DNA from: G965207125 sp965207125
GTDB lineage: Bacteria > Pseudomonadota > Alphaproteobacteria > Puniceispirillales > UBA1172
Assembly: GCA_965207125.1 (NCBI GenBank)
Contig: OZ242263.1
Span: forward strand, 1,550,001-1,614,000
Direction: 5' to 3'
DNA: 64,000 nt
How positions within the stretch are numbered: position 1 is the stretch's first letter; every line of letters starts with the position of its first letter. Below are positions 9,997 to 18,482 of the stretch, in pieces. The notes beneath the pieces are model-generated. The model saw nothing but the letters and a program-made list of their open reading frames with translations, was not told where the DNA came from and did not search any database. The translations under genes and the position numbers were made by a program.

Positions 9997-10309
9997 CGGC
10001 TTTTTGTCTTATATTGGTAAGGGCTGGTTGCTGGTCTTGTAGAGCCTCAAGTTTCATCACGCGCCGCCGCAGACGATGATTGGCCAGACGGCTTGTGAGC
10101 AACGAAAACCACAAAATTATGCCGCCGATGATAAAACCTGCACAGAAACCACCAATCACCACCAGCCAGAGCGGGCTGGCCAGAAGGGGGTCAGTGAAAG
10201 GCCAGAAATAAAGATGAACCACGCCTCGGTTCGAAGCGGCGAGATTAGCTACTATGATAATCGTGGCTAGGCCAAAAACCCAACCAAGGATTTTTTTGAT
10301 TACTGCCAT
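9989..10309 (-). CDS. lapA: LapA-domain (DUF1049) inner-membrane protein
   Basis: A 106-residue protein with two hydrophobic helices (about residues 5-25 and 42-68) separated by the motif NRGVVHLYFWPF, followed by a basic, charged tail with a short heptad-like stretch (RLRRRVMKLEALQ). This matches the LapA / DUF1049 family. In E. coli LapA works with LapB (YciM) in controlling LPS synthesis through FtsH and LpxC; no lapB is seen here, so the same role is inferred. It sits between ihfB and trpF, as in many alphaproteobacteria, and overlaps trpF by eight bases. Confidence 0.8.
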   Translation of the reverse strand: MAVIKKILGWVFGLATIIIVANLAASNRGVVHLYFWPFTDPLLASPLWLVVIGGFCAGFIIGGIILWFSLLTSRLANHRLRRRVMKLEALQDQQPALTNIRQKADD

Positions 10310-10360
10310 CGATAGTCCTGACTAATGACGCGGTTGGTGAAAACATCCCCCGACTTCTGA

Positions 10361-10643
10361 TTAGCTGCGATTGAGCCGCCCAAGAGTTGATTTGCCCATC
10401 TTAAAAAACGGTACGTTTTTTTCCTCAACTGAAACCGATTGCCCCGTTGCGGGGGTTGCGCCCTTGACGTGCGCCACGGTGTCGTACCGAAAACGTGCCG
10501 AAGCCTCGCAATTCAACACGATGGCCTTCAGACAGGGCCTTGGTGATCGTGTCGAAAAAACAATTCACAATGCGCTCAACATCACGGCGTGATAGATCAA
10601 GATTTTGCTCGACTAGCTTTGTGATCAGTTCTGATTTTGTCAT
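10361..10643 (-). CDS. ihfB: Integration host factor beta subunit, split by one frameshift
   Basis: IHF-beta pairs with IHF-alpha to bend DNA. The 5' part starts MTKSELITKLVEQN and includes the family motif VELRGFGTFSVR. After RQGRNP the frame is lost at a run of five G on the plus strand (10451-10455); with four, it continues as ATGQSVSVEEKNVPFFKMG and stops at 10361, giving about 93 residues, the expected size. The DNA-intercalating proline lies in RNPATG, exactly at the damaged spot. A gene this small with a perfect continuation speaks for a sequence error. It follows rpsA and precedes lapA, a conserved arrangement. Confidence 0.9.
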
Positions 10644-10712
10644 TTTTTTCTCTTTCTATCCTCAAGATGCAACGGCGACAGAACCTTGTCAACCTTCAGG
10701 GACGCAACATTT

Positions 10713-12701
10713 TCAGCTGTCGTCTTCTGTGGTTTCTGTATCTGGGCTCTCTTCAGTACTTTTACCATCTTGAGATTCACCCCCATCATCCTGAGGCTGA
10801 TCATCCGATTTCGCTGCCGCTTTTTTGGTTTTGCTGGCGGGCTTGGCTTTTTTAGCCTTGCTGGCTAGTTCAGCTTCTTCATCTTTATTGGGCAGATAAG
10901 GCATCTTCCTTAGTTTTGTCGACAACTTCGGCTTTTTTCTTCTTCGGTGCGGGCTTGGCTTTTTTCTCACCAGCGTTATCAGCACCGTCGCCATCATCGC
11001 TTTTCTTCGCGAGGGGCCACTCCGAGAATATCTCCAAGGCTTGCGCCTGAATCTGACGAGCCATAATCCGCCATTGCCTTTTTCTCTTCCATCATCTCAC
11101 GCGACTTGATCGATAGCGATAATTTCCGACCGCTTCTGTCAACTTGTGTGATCTGAGCATCGACCTTCTCGCCGGTCGCAAAACGTGCAGGGCGTTGTTC
11201 ATCACGATCACGTGATAAGTCACCCCGACGAATAAAGCCAACAACGTTATCAGCAACCTGCACTTCTAACCCGCCATCAGTTACTGACGTGATTGTGCAC
11301 GTTACAATGTCGCCCTTTTTCATATTCAACAAGGTGTCTCCAACCGAATCCTCGGTTAGCTGCTTGATGCCAAGCGAGACGCGCTCTGAACTGGCATCGA
11401 CCTCGAGCACTTTTGCCTTGATCTTGTCGCCTTTGTTATAGGACTGGATGGCTTCATCACCCTGAACGTCCCACGAGATATCCGTTAAAATGCACCAGAC
11501 CATCGATATCATCGGTTAGCCCGACAAAAAGACCAAATTCGGTAAATATTGCGAACTTCCCCTTCGATCTCAGCCCCGACTTTATGGCTTTCGGCGAATA
11601 ACTGCCACGGATTTTCAGTGCATTGCTTGAGACCTAGCGAAATGCGGCGCTTGGTCTGATCTATATCGAGAACCATCACATCGACTTCCTGACTGCTCGA
11701 GACGATCTTGCCAGGATGGATGTTCTTTTTCGTCCAGCTCATTTCAGACACGTGCACCAATCCTTCGACTCCGGAGGCCAATTCAATAAATGCGCCGTAA
11801 TCGGTAATGTTGGTCACCCGACCTTTGATAACATTACCGATCTGGAAGTCGGCTTGCGCGGCCTCCCATGGGTCTTCGAGCAGTTGTTTCATTCCGAGCG
11901 AAATGCGCTGGGTCTCCGAATTGAATCTGATCACCTTAACTTCGACTGTCTGCCCAATTGTTAACACTTCAGAAGGATGATTAATTCGGCGCCACGCGAT
12001 ATCGGTTACGTGAAGCAAGCCATCAACGCCCCCCAAATCAACAAACGCGCCATATTCGGTGAGATTCTTAACAATACCGTTGAGAATTTGACCTTCGGAC
12101 AAGTTAGACACTAACTCGCTTCTGGCTTCAGCGCGAGACTCTTCTAGCACCGCTCGCCGAGACACGACGATATTGCCGCGTTTTCTATCTATTTTCAGAA
12201 TCTGGAAAAGGCTTGAGGCGTTCCCATTAATGGCCCCAGATCTCTAATAGGTCTGATATCGACCTGGCTTCCCGGTAGAAACGCAGTTGCTCCGTCAAGA
12301 TCAACCGTGAAACCACCTTTGACCCTGCCGAAAATTACCCCTGTTACCCGTTCCTGCTGTTCTTGCGCTTTTTCAAGGTCTGCCCAAGCTTCTTCGCGGC
12401 GAGCCTTATCACGGCTTAGAACCGCCTGACCATTGCGATCCTCCATCCGCTCGACATATACCTCTACCTTATCGCCCACAGCGATCTCAGCATTCTGGCC
12501 TGGAGCTGAGAACTCCTTCAGCGCAACGCGCCCCTCAGATTTCAGCCCGACATCTATAATCGCTGCTTCTTTATCGATTGAGACAACGGTGCCAAGCACC
12601 ACGCTGCCTTCTATGGTGACATCCTCGCCGAATTTTTCCTCTAAGAGTGTCGAAAAATCCTCAGATAGTGCAGCTTCAACTGCTTCATTTATTTGAGACA
12701 A
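10713..12701 (-). CDS. rpsA: 30S ribosomal protein S1, split by about five frameshifts
   Basis: S1 holds mRNA on the 30S subunit through repeated OB-fold S1 domains. Pieces in three frames read in order as a full S1: ALSEDFSTLLEEKFGED and FLPGSQVDIRPIRDLGP at the front, then SRRAVLEESRAEARSEL, LTEYGAFVDLGGVDGLLHVTD, ITDYGAFIELASGVEGLVHVS, and a last domain ending LSIKSREMMEEK. Breaks are at plus-strand 12204-12209, 11544-11546, 11487-11490, 11013-11016 and 10890-10892, each an added base in a short homopolymer. The start appears to be TTG with GGAG eight bases before it. After the last domain about 105 residues of Lys/Ala-rich then acidic tail follow (KAKKAKPASKTKKAAAKSDD, ending in TEDDS); that tail is longer than in E. 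coli S1. Confidence 0.9.
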
Positions 12702-12883
12702 GATTTATTCTCCGTAGTATTAAAGCCCATGATCGAAAGTAACGCTTTCGTCCCTGCCGGAGAGGGTTTATGCAACAATCAGGGACGCCGCCTCTCGGCT
12801 TTGTTACTATTCACGCGGCTTTATAAATCCGGCCTTGATAGTTATTTCATCCACGCCGATATGTCCCAGATCACACCGACACC
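12702..12883 (-). promoter_or_regulatory. rpsA 5' leader with two adjacent hairpins
   Basis: This 182-base gap between cmk and rpsA codes for nothing I can support. It contains two stems next to each other: CGAAAG/CTTTCG (12734-12739 with 12745-12750, five-base loop) and GTCCCTG/CAGGGAC (12750-12756 with 12780-12786), sharing the base at 12750. A third possible stem, GCCGC with GCGGC, lies around 12787-12817. S1 of E. coli represses its own translation through hairpins in its leader, so an autoregulatory role is a reasonable inference, but no alignment was possible. The region lies in the indel-rich zone, so exact bases may be wrong. Confidence 0.35.
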
Positions 12884-13519
12884 TTAAGTTTGGCGTATAT
12901 ACTCTAACGCCTTGGCTACCATCGCATCAACCGACAAATTTGTCGTGTCTATTGGGATGACACCTTCCGCCCGGAATCAATGGTGCGTGCACTCTCTCCA
13001 TATCGAGTTTATCGCGTGCGATGATCCCATCCAGAATTTCTTGCAAACTACTCTTATCCTTCTTTGATTGCAATCTCATTATAACGCCGTTGCGCGCGTT
13101 CTTCAGGAGCGGCGGTACAAAAGAATTTTATATCTGCATCAGGAAGAATCACCGTGCCGATATCGCGCCCATCTAAAATCGCGCCGTTAAAATTTTTTGG
13201 TGGGTACATTGCAAAATTACGCTGACGTGCGAGAAGCGCGTGTCTGACTTTTGGCATCGCGGCGACTTTTGCGGCGACCGAGGCTGTTTTCTCATCACGT
13301 AGGCGAGGGTCAGTGAATTCATCAAAAGGTAAGGTTTTAGAGGCGTTCTCGGCCTCATCTGCGCTGTAGTCGCGCTCGCCAAACTCATCCCGAAGGCTTA
13401 ACGCGACTCCGCGATAAAGACACCCTGTGTCCAGATGCGCGAGATTTAACGTATCGGCCAGGCGCCGGGCCAGTGTGCCTTTACCCTACGGCCGAGGGTC
13501 CGTCAATGGCGATGATCAT
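12884..13519 (-). CDS. cmk: (d)CMP kinase, split by three frameshifts
   Basis: Cmk phosphorylates CMP and dCMP from ATP. It is not visible as one long frame but reads cleanly once three single bases are removed: in CCC at 13484-13486, CC at 13058-13059 and CCC at 12970-12972 (plus strand). The result is about 210 residues: MIIAIDGPSAVGKGTLARRL with the P-loop, LDTGCLYRGVA (NMP binding), FNGAILDGRDIGTVILPDA, the LID arginine region PEERAQRRYNE, and a C-terminus PIDTTNLSVDAM ending at a TAA at 12884. The ATG overlaps the aroA stop (ATGA at 13516-13519). Essential gene, conserved residues intact, hence sequence error rather than pseudogene. Confidence 0.88.
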
Positions 13520-14890
13520 GGCGCATCCCCACTGGTATTGTCCTGATGGATACTTTCCTCTATCCGTGTGCCTATATCTCCCATTTTTTCAGCAAACTGC
13601 GGAAAACCTTGTCTCGATCGTCTCGGCTCCCGCCACCGTAATTGGTGCGTCCACCGCAAGACCCCAGAATTAGGAATGTCATCGCGATTCGATGATCATG
13701 TCCTGCATCGATCGTGATTCCCCCGCGCGGTTGTCCTCCACCGCTAACCGTCATGCTGTCATGACCTGTGGTCACAGAGACACCAGATCGTATCAAGCCT
13801 TGCGCCATCATCTCAATCCGATCAGTTTCCTTATGGCGCAATTCACCTATTCCGACCATTCGCGTTTCCCCCTTAGCAAACGCGGCCACCACCGCTAGAA
13901 TGGGATATTCATCGATCATCGAGGCTGAGCGCAGGGCTGGTATCTCAACACCTTTTAGCGAAGGATGAGCGCGCCGTGATGTCGCCAACGACCTCGCCGC
14001 CGGTCTCACGTCTGTTGCTGATTTCAATATCAGCTCCCATCTCGATCAATGTTTCGAAAAAACCGCAACGAAGAGGATTAAGGCTCACATCGTTCACAGT
14101 CACCGCGCTATCGGCGCATATTAGTGCGGCCGCTATCGGAAACGCCGCCGATGACGGGTCTGATGGCACGAGCACATCGCTCGCATCAAGTTTGGCCTCG
14201 CCCATAACCCGCGCCTCATAGCTCCCGTCATCATGATAGCTAGAGGTTACCTCCACGCCAAAATGGCGTAGCATTTTTTCAGTATGATCGCGCGAAGCGG
14301 AAGGCTCACGTACGATCGTTGTTCCTCTTGCGGTTAAACCAGCGAGCAGTATTGCCGATTTTATCTGCGCGGAATGCCACTGGGCTGTCCCACGAAATGG
14401 CAAGTGGCGCGTTCGTTCCTAAAATGGTTACTGGCAAATTAGTATCATTTCTTGCGGTGATTTGTGCCCCCATCGCGATCAAAGGGTCGATGATGCGTCG
14501 CATCGGTCGCGCTGATAAAGACTGATCACCAACAAAAGTCGCACCGATTCCACTGCCGGCCACCGTCCCCATTAGTAATCTCACACCAGTGCCAGAATTG
14601 CCCAGATCAAGCGGCACGGATGGCCTCTCAAATCCACCAAGCCCTACGCCAATGACGCGTGTTTCAGTTAGCCCTTTGTCATTGATCTCTGGTGCTGTGA
14701 TTTGTACCCCAAGATGTCTTAACGCTTCAGCGGTTGCCATTACGTCCTCACCTATCAGTAAGCCTTCTATTTTCGTTTCGCCCATAGATAGAGCGCCAAG
14801 AATTAATGATCGATGCGAGATAGATTTATCCCCGGGGCAACGGATTATCCCGTTAAGATTACTGGATTGGTGTGCGGTTAGGCACTTCAT
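13516..14890 (-). CDS. aroA: 3-phosphoshikimate 1-carboxyvinyltransferase (EPSP synthase), split by about four frameshifts
   Basis: AroA transfers enolpyruvyl from PEP to shikimate-3-phosphate in aromatic amino acid synthesis. Three overlapping frames supply the protein in order: RCPGDKSISHRSLILG and DLGNSGTGVRLLMG, then AQIKSAILLAGL and REPSASRDHTEKML, then IDEYPILAVVAAFAKGETRM and ELRHKETDRI. Breaks are at AA 14373-14374, AA 13961-13962, CCCC 13662-13665 and AAAA 13603-13606 (plus strand), each with one base too many. I start at the ATG at 14890 (MKCLTAHQSSNLNG); the longer frame up to 15076 would run through the divergent gene. Corrected, it is about 456 residues and ends overlapping cmk by ATGA. 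Confidence 0.9.
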
Positions 14891-15036
14891 TACGCTGTCC
14901 TCAAGAACTAAAATCTCATGATTTTTGAACATATAACCAAAATCATTAGTTGGGTCAGGTATTTTTTTATTGACCTTGAAAGAATTTTCGGCGAAATGCT
15001 TGTTTCGATTTTCAATCGTAATCGGAGAACAGCACA

Positions 15037-15408
15037 ATGTCCACGCGTTTAGGTATAAGGCGTCATTGCCAGTCATGTAGCGTCAAATACTATGATCTGA
15101 ATAAAACTAAGATCATTTGCCCCTCTTGTAATACGGTTTATTGATCCTGAAGTGAGGCTCAAAAGTCGACGAATCAAAGTCGCACCCACCCCTGTGGTCG
15201 CCAAACCAGCCACGGTGATGATAGTATTGCTGACCCTGATATGATCGCCCCCGATTTTGACGGCGATGGTGATAGTGAGGATAGTAGCGGGCTTCTAGAT
15301 GAGGACGCGCAGCTTGTTCAGGGCGCCGAAAAGAAAGAAGACATCGATGGCGAGACCGAACAGCATACCATAGAGGCTAATTTTCTTGATAGCGATGAGG
15401 CTGAATAA
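15037..15408 (+). CDS. TIGR02300 (FYDLN acid domain) family protein, split by at least two frameshifts
   Basis: Too broken to show as a long frame. The start ATG at 15037 has GGAG about ten bases before it. The first frame gives RRHCQSCSVKYYDLNKTKII followed by CPSC, a four-cysteine zinc ribbon with the YDLN motif that defines this family. After a TT at 15141-15142 it moves to DPEVRLKSRRIKVAPTPV, and past about 15205 to a strongly acidic tail (DGDGDSEDSSGLLDEDAQ and so on, ending at TAA 15406-15408). Zinc ribbon, basic linker and acidic tail in that order are the family layout, total about 123 residues. Function is unknown. It is divergent from aroA, its usual neighbour in alphaproteobacteria. 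Confidence 0.8.
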
Positions 15409-15431
15409 TAAGGTAAAAACACTTGTCATTC

Positions 15432-15461
15432 TTGCCACATCACGGGTAATCTTACCATAAT
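15432..15461 (+). promoter_or_regulatory. Candidate sigma-70 promoter for tRNA-Ala
   Basis: TTGCCA (15432-15437) and CATAAT (15456-15461) are spaced by 18 bases and the -10 hexamer ends 11 bases before the tRNA 5' end, a sensible place for a stable-RNA promoter. It lies in the indel-rich zone, so the spacing could be off by a base. Confidence 0.5.
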
Positions 15462-15472
15462 AGGGCGGTTTT

Positions 15473-15550
15473 GGGGCTATAGCTCAGCTGGGAGAGCGCT
15501 TGCAATGGCATTGCAAGAGGTCAGCGGTTCGATCCCGCTTAGCTCCACCA
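15473..15550 (+). tRNA. tRNA-Ala (GGC), with two extra bases in the anticodon arm
   Basis: The acceptor stem GGGGCTA pairs with TAGCTCC and the encoded CCA follows at 15548-15550. The D arm (GCTCAGCTGGGAGAGC) and T arm (AGCGG-TTCGATC-CCGCT) are those of bacterial tRNA-Ala. The anticodon loop contains TGGCA with anticodon GGC, which reads GCC and GCT. The molecule is 78 bases instead of the usual 76 because the arm reads TTGCAATGGCATTGCAA; with single A (15504-15505) and single T (15511-15512) it becomes the standard TTGCATGGCATGCAA arm. Both extras are homopolymer doublings like those in the adjacent genes. Confidence 0.93.
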
Positions 15551-15571
15551 ACCGCATCATCGGAATGGAAT

Positions 15572-16245
15572 ATGACCACTCAGCGTTTTGACCGGACAGT
15601 CGTTGCCATTGGCGGGGGTGATGTAGATTATGACATGTTGCGCAGCCTCGCCGCGTTAAGACCTGTTGTTGCGGCCGATGGCGGGGCTGATATCGCGTTG
15701 GATGCCGGAATCATGCCGCGTTTGGTTATCGGAGATCTCGATTCGATCCTTGATCCTGAACGATTCCCAAAAGAGAATCTTTGCTTTATTCCCGATCAGA
15801 ATAGCACCGATTTAGAAAAAACTCTTAATCTTGTTAAGGCGCCGCTTTTTCTGGGGCTGGGCTTTCTCGGTCGCCGTTTAGATCACTCGCTGGCCTCTAT
15901 GCATGCGCTCGCCACCGCCACCTCACCGGTACTACTGATTGGGCCTCATGACGCTGTTATTTATTGTCGGGGCGACTTCACCGCGTCTCTGCCGCATCAG
16001 GTGCGAATCTCGCTCTGGCCACTGACGCGCCAGTGTTTTATTGCCTCACACGGGCTGAGATGGGCGCTGGACGGACTGACCCTTGAGACAGGGCAGGCGA
16101 TTGGCACTTCTAACCAGACTGTCGCCGAGGATGATAATCCGGTTGCAGAGATTACCATCCGTGCAGGCGAAGGGCAGGGTATTTCGTGCTAGTCTCGCCG
16201 CAATACTGGCAGAATCTTGCTGATAGCCTTGGCATCGTGCCTTAA
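15572..16245 (+). CDS. thiN: Thiamine pyrophosphokinase, frameshifted near the 3' end
   Basis: Transfers pyrophosphate from ATP to thiamine, making TPP. Family motifs are clear: VVAADGGADIALDAG near residue 30, VIGDLDSI near residue 52, the substrate motif DQNSTDLEK near residue 73 and GFLGRRLDHSLASM near residue 95. The start is the ATG at 15572, 21 bases after the tRNA; the frame open further upstream runs through the tRNA and is not used. The original frame stops at 16192, but one base fewer in each of two GGG runs (16172-16174, 16177-16179) lets it continue as GRYFVLVSPQYWQNLADSL to a TAA at 16245, about 223 residues. I favour the longer version. Confidence 0.87.
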
Positions 16246-16327
16246 CGGGTGGTTATATTGCCGTAAGCTTGCAGCCCGCAGAGGAGAAGATAAGCTCCTA
16301 ATTGCCTAAGCATGAGCGTTAGTGTAT

Positions 16328-16363
16328 CCTCAAAGCAGTGCTTTGGCAGACGCTGGTCTGAGG
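16328..16363 (+). promoter_or_regulatory. Two adjacent perfect hairpins in the leader of the rhodanese gene
   Basis: CAAAGC-AGT-GCTTTG (16331-16345) and CAGAC-GCTG-GTCTG (16347-16360) stand side by side, closed by CCT (16328-16330) with AGG (16361-16363), which would fold as a compact three-way junction ending seven bases before the start codon of the next gene. I know no riboswitch family with this form. It could block ribosome access or be chance; the bases are in the indel-rich zone. Confidence 0.35.
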
Positions 16364-16369
16364 TTCTTT

Positions 16370-16773
16370 ATGGCTATAGATAATATTCCTGCTGAGATGG
16401 CATGGCTTAAGTTAAGAGACGATCCGCATGCTGTGCTGGTGGATGTGCGGTGTCGGGACGAGTGGAAGCTTATCGGAATTCCCGACTTGAGCAAAATCGA
16501 TAAAACCCCGATTTTTATCGAGTGGCAATCTTCGAACGGATGTTTAACTCCGCTTTTCTTGATCAGTTAAGAGAGCAAGCCAAGCTAGACGATACCCTAG
16601 TTTATGTTGTGCCGGTCAGGAAAAAGATCAATGATGGCCGCGATGCTCGCCCTTGAAGCAGGATACAGCGTTATCAATGTAGCTGATGGATTTGAGGGCG
16701 ACCCAAACCCCGAACATCAACGAAAATCATTAATGGCTGGTGCGCCGCCAAATTGCCCTGGAGATATGAATAA
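16370..16773 (+). CDS. Rhodanese-like domain protein, split by three frameshifts
   Basis: A single-domain rhodanese of about 134 residues after correction. The frame starts MAIDNIPAEMAWLKLRDD, continues with VLVDVRCRDEWKLIGIPDL, and then, across changes near 16531, 16601-16603 and 16723-16726, gives FERMFNSAFLDQLREQ, the active-site loop LCRSGKRS with the catalytic cysteine, YSVINVADGFEGD and a terminal NGWCAAKLPWRYE before TAA at 16771-16773. The NGW-x-LPW ending is typical of the small alphaproteobacterial rhodaneses near thiamine genes. The substrate is unknown; sulfur transfer is inferred from the fold. Confidence 0.8.
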
Positions 16774-16909
16774 CCGCTTACGGTCGTCATTGTTATGATC
16801 CGATAGGATAGATGGCTATTTTCGCTATATTCACGGCAAATTGAATATACCAAAAAAGATCACACGACGCTCTCTCGTCTCAAGGCCCAGCAGTTTCAAA
16901 TGCGAGATT

Positions 16910-17209
16910 CTATTGGCACGGGCGGAGTGAGCGATTGTCATTGGCGGGAGGAGTTTCATCCTGTCTTTGACTTCCAACGTTTAAGCCGAGTTCAACAAAA
17001 GTATCCTCACTACCCAACACTTCGGCCTCGCCACTGCTTTCGATAATCTCAAGCAATCTACTTTCAGCCGAGGTCTTCGCGTCGTGAAGAACTGTAACCG
17101 CCACGAGCACGGCGATCGTCGTGGTTTGAACATCATCTGAGGCCGCAACAGGTCTCCGAAACGGAAGAACAGTGCTCACCTTACCCGTGTCATCGCTATG
17201 ATGAATCAT
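16910..17209 (-). CDS. Small hypothetical protein
   Basis: I do not recognise this 99-residue frame. In its favour, AGGAGA lies seven bases before the ATG at 17209, the composition looks protein-like, and it fills most of the gap between two gene groups. It starts MIHHSDDTGKVSTVLPFRRP, has one moderately hydrophobic stretch (TTTIAVLVAVTVLHD) followed by an acidic segment, and ends with a PPANDN-containing tail. No signal peptide or motif is evident. It borders the indel-rich zone, so the frame itself may be wrong in part. The flanking gaps (16774-16909, 17210-17387) hold nothing else I can support. Confidence 0.4.
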   Translation of the reverse strand: MIHHSDDTGKVSTVLPFRRPVAASDDVQTTTIAVLVAVTVLHDAKTSAESRLLEIIESSGEAEVLGSEDTFVELGLNVGSQRQDETPPANDNRSLRPCQ

Positions 17210-17387
17210 AAGCCGTCTCCTAGTATGAAGGGGGGAAATCGCTTAAAGGCAACCGCACGACAAGCCGCGCATCTGCCCTGATGCATACTATAAATTGAGT
17301 GTATCAAGCGGGTTAAACACCACATAATGATACGACTACACCTTATTTGCGAATCGGTGTCAATGGTTAAATTGATCCTTCGAATGA

Positions 17388-18455
17388 TCAGCCGGGAACG
17401 CTACCAATTACTCCCTCAAGGTAATAATTCATCTGCCAAAGGTCTGGGTCGCCGAGCACTTCGCCTTCACCAATCACCTGTTTGCCGGTATTTGTCTTAA
17501 GGGGGCCTGTGAAAACATTGATCTCACCTGAGATAATCTTATCACGCGCTTCGCCCACTTTAGCGACAACTTCAGGCGGCATATTGCTAAACTGGGATAG
17601 TTTCATCATCCCACTTGCAAGACCGCCCCATGTGCTAGATGATTCCCATCGTTTTTCCTTTAACGCCTGAACCCGCTCGACGTAATAAACACCCCAATTA
17701 TTTAGGTTCGCGAATAACTGTGCTTGCGGTGCGAAAGAAATCATGTCGCTCGACTGGCCAAAGCCGTGAACTCCAGCTCTTTCTGCGATCTGTAGCATAG
17801 CGGGAGAATCAGTGTGTTGGGCTAAAATATCAGCTCCTGCTGCGATATGAACCTTGGCCGCATCAGCTTCTTTTATTGGATCATACCATGTATTCAGCCA
17901 GATCACCGAGATTGTCGCATCAGGATTAATCGAGCGCAAACCTTGTGCGAACGCGTTGATTCCCATCACAACCTCAGGGATTGGGAAAGATGCTATATAG
18001 CCGACTTTGCCTGATTCACTCATCAATCCAGCGGCAACTCCTGAAACATAGCGTCCTTCGTAAAAACGGATATTGCCCGTGGATAGATTATCTAGGCGCT
18101 TATAGCCTGTGATATGCTCGAATTTAATGTTGGGGAATTCTTTTGCGACCTTGACTGTTGAGTCCATGTAACCAAAAGATGTGGCAAAAATAATGTCGTT
18201 GTCGGCCTGCGCCAATTGTCTGATTACCCTTGTGGCGTCGGGCCCTTCAGTGACGTTCTCAACCACTGTCGTCTCGACACTGTCCCCGAAACGTTCCACC
18301 AACATCTGTCGCCCAAGTTCATGTGCGTAAGTCCAGCCATGATCGCCTGGAGTCGTTAGATACACAAAGCCGACCTTGGTCGTCTCCGCCATCGCCCCGC
18401 CGTTTAACGCCACCAACACGATCAATGCCGATAAAATCCGTGAAAAAAAGGTCAT
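17388..18455 (-). CDS. BMP/PnrA-family ABC transporter substrate-binding protein
   Basis: Periplasmic binding protein of 355 residues for an ABC importer. It begins with a Sec signal peptide (ILSALIVLVALNGGAMAE, predicted cleavage after AMA) and has the family's start VGFVYLTTPGDHGWTYAHE, then FATSFGYMDSTVKVAKEFPN and YVSGVAAGLMSESGKVGYI. BMP/PnrA proteins of this type bind purine nucleosides or related ligands in characterised members; the ligand here is not provable from sequence. It is the last gene of a minus-strand operon with two permeases and a double ATPase, 27 bases after the second permease, with AAGGAG before the ATG. Confidence 0.88.
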   Translation of the reverse strand: MTFFSRILSALIVLVALNGGAMAETTKVGFVYLTTPGDHGWTYAHELGRQMLVERFGDSVETTVVENVTEGPDATRVIRQLAQADNDIIFATSFGYMDSTVKVAKEFPNIKFEHITGYKRLDNLSTGNIRFYEGRYVSGVAAGLMSESGKVGYIASFPIPEVVMGINAFAQGLRSINPDATISVIWLNTWYDPIKEADAAKVHIAAGADILAQHTDSPAMLQIAERAGVHGFGQSSDMISFAPQAQLFANLNNWGVYYVERVQALKEKRWESSSTWGGLASGMMKLSQFSNMPPEVVAKVGEARDKIISGEINVFTGPLKTNTGKQVIGEGEVLGDPDLWQMNYYLEGVIGSVPG

Positions 18456-18482
18456 TTTGTAGTCTCCTTGAAACTGAATTTG

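Larger units (their letters stand above)
10447..16726. other. Zone of clustered single-base indels
   Basis: Every gene in this 6.3 kb zone has its frame changed at least once, at about twenty places, almost always by one extra base in a run of two to five identical bases; tRNA-Ala carries two more. The reading resumes in each case with conserved family sequence. Spans given for genes here are reconstructed from all frames. The genes on both sides, trpF and lapA on the left and the BMP transporter on the right, are intact. Confidence 0.85.

Noticed and set aside
10401..10423. AAAAAAC-GGTAC-GTTTTTT as a terminator after ihfB
   Set aside because: After frame correction it lies inside ihfB and encodes KNVPFFK; the A/T symmetry is explained by codons.
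10713..12701. rpsA and neighbours as real pseudogenes
   Set aside because: Too many indispensable genes are hit in one block, every break is a small indel in a homopolymer, and conserved residues are intact on both sides.
14891..15076. N-terminal extension of AroA up to 15076
   Set aside because: It would run through the divergent FYDLN gene, and the family starts near MKCLTAHQ at 14890.
15500..15571. thiN start at 15500
   Set aside because: That frame begins within the tRNA; the ATG at 15572 gives the normal family N-terminus.
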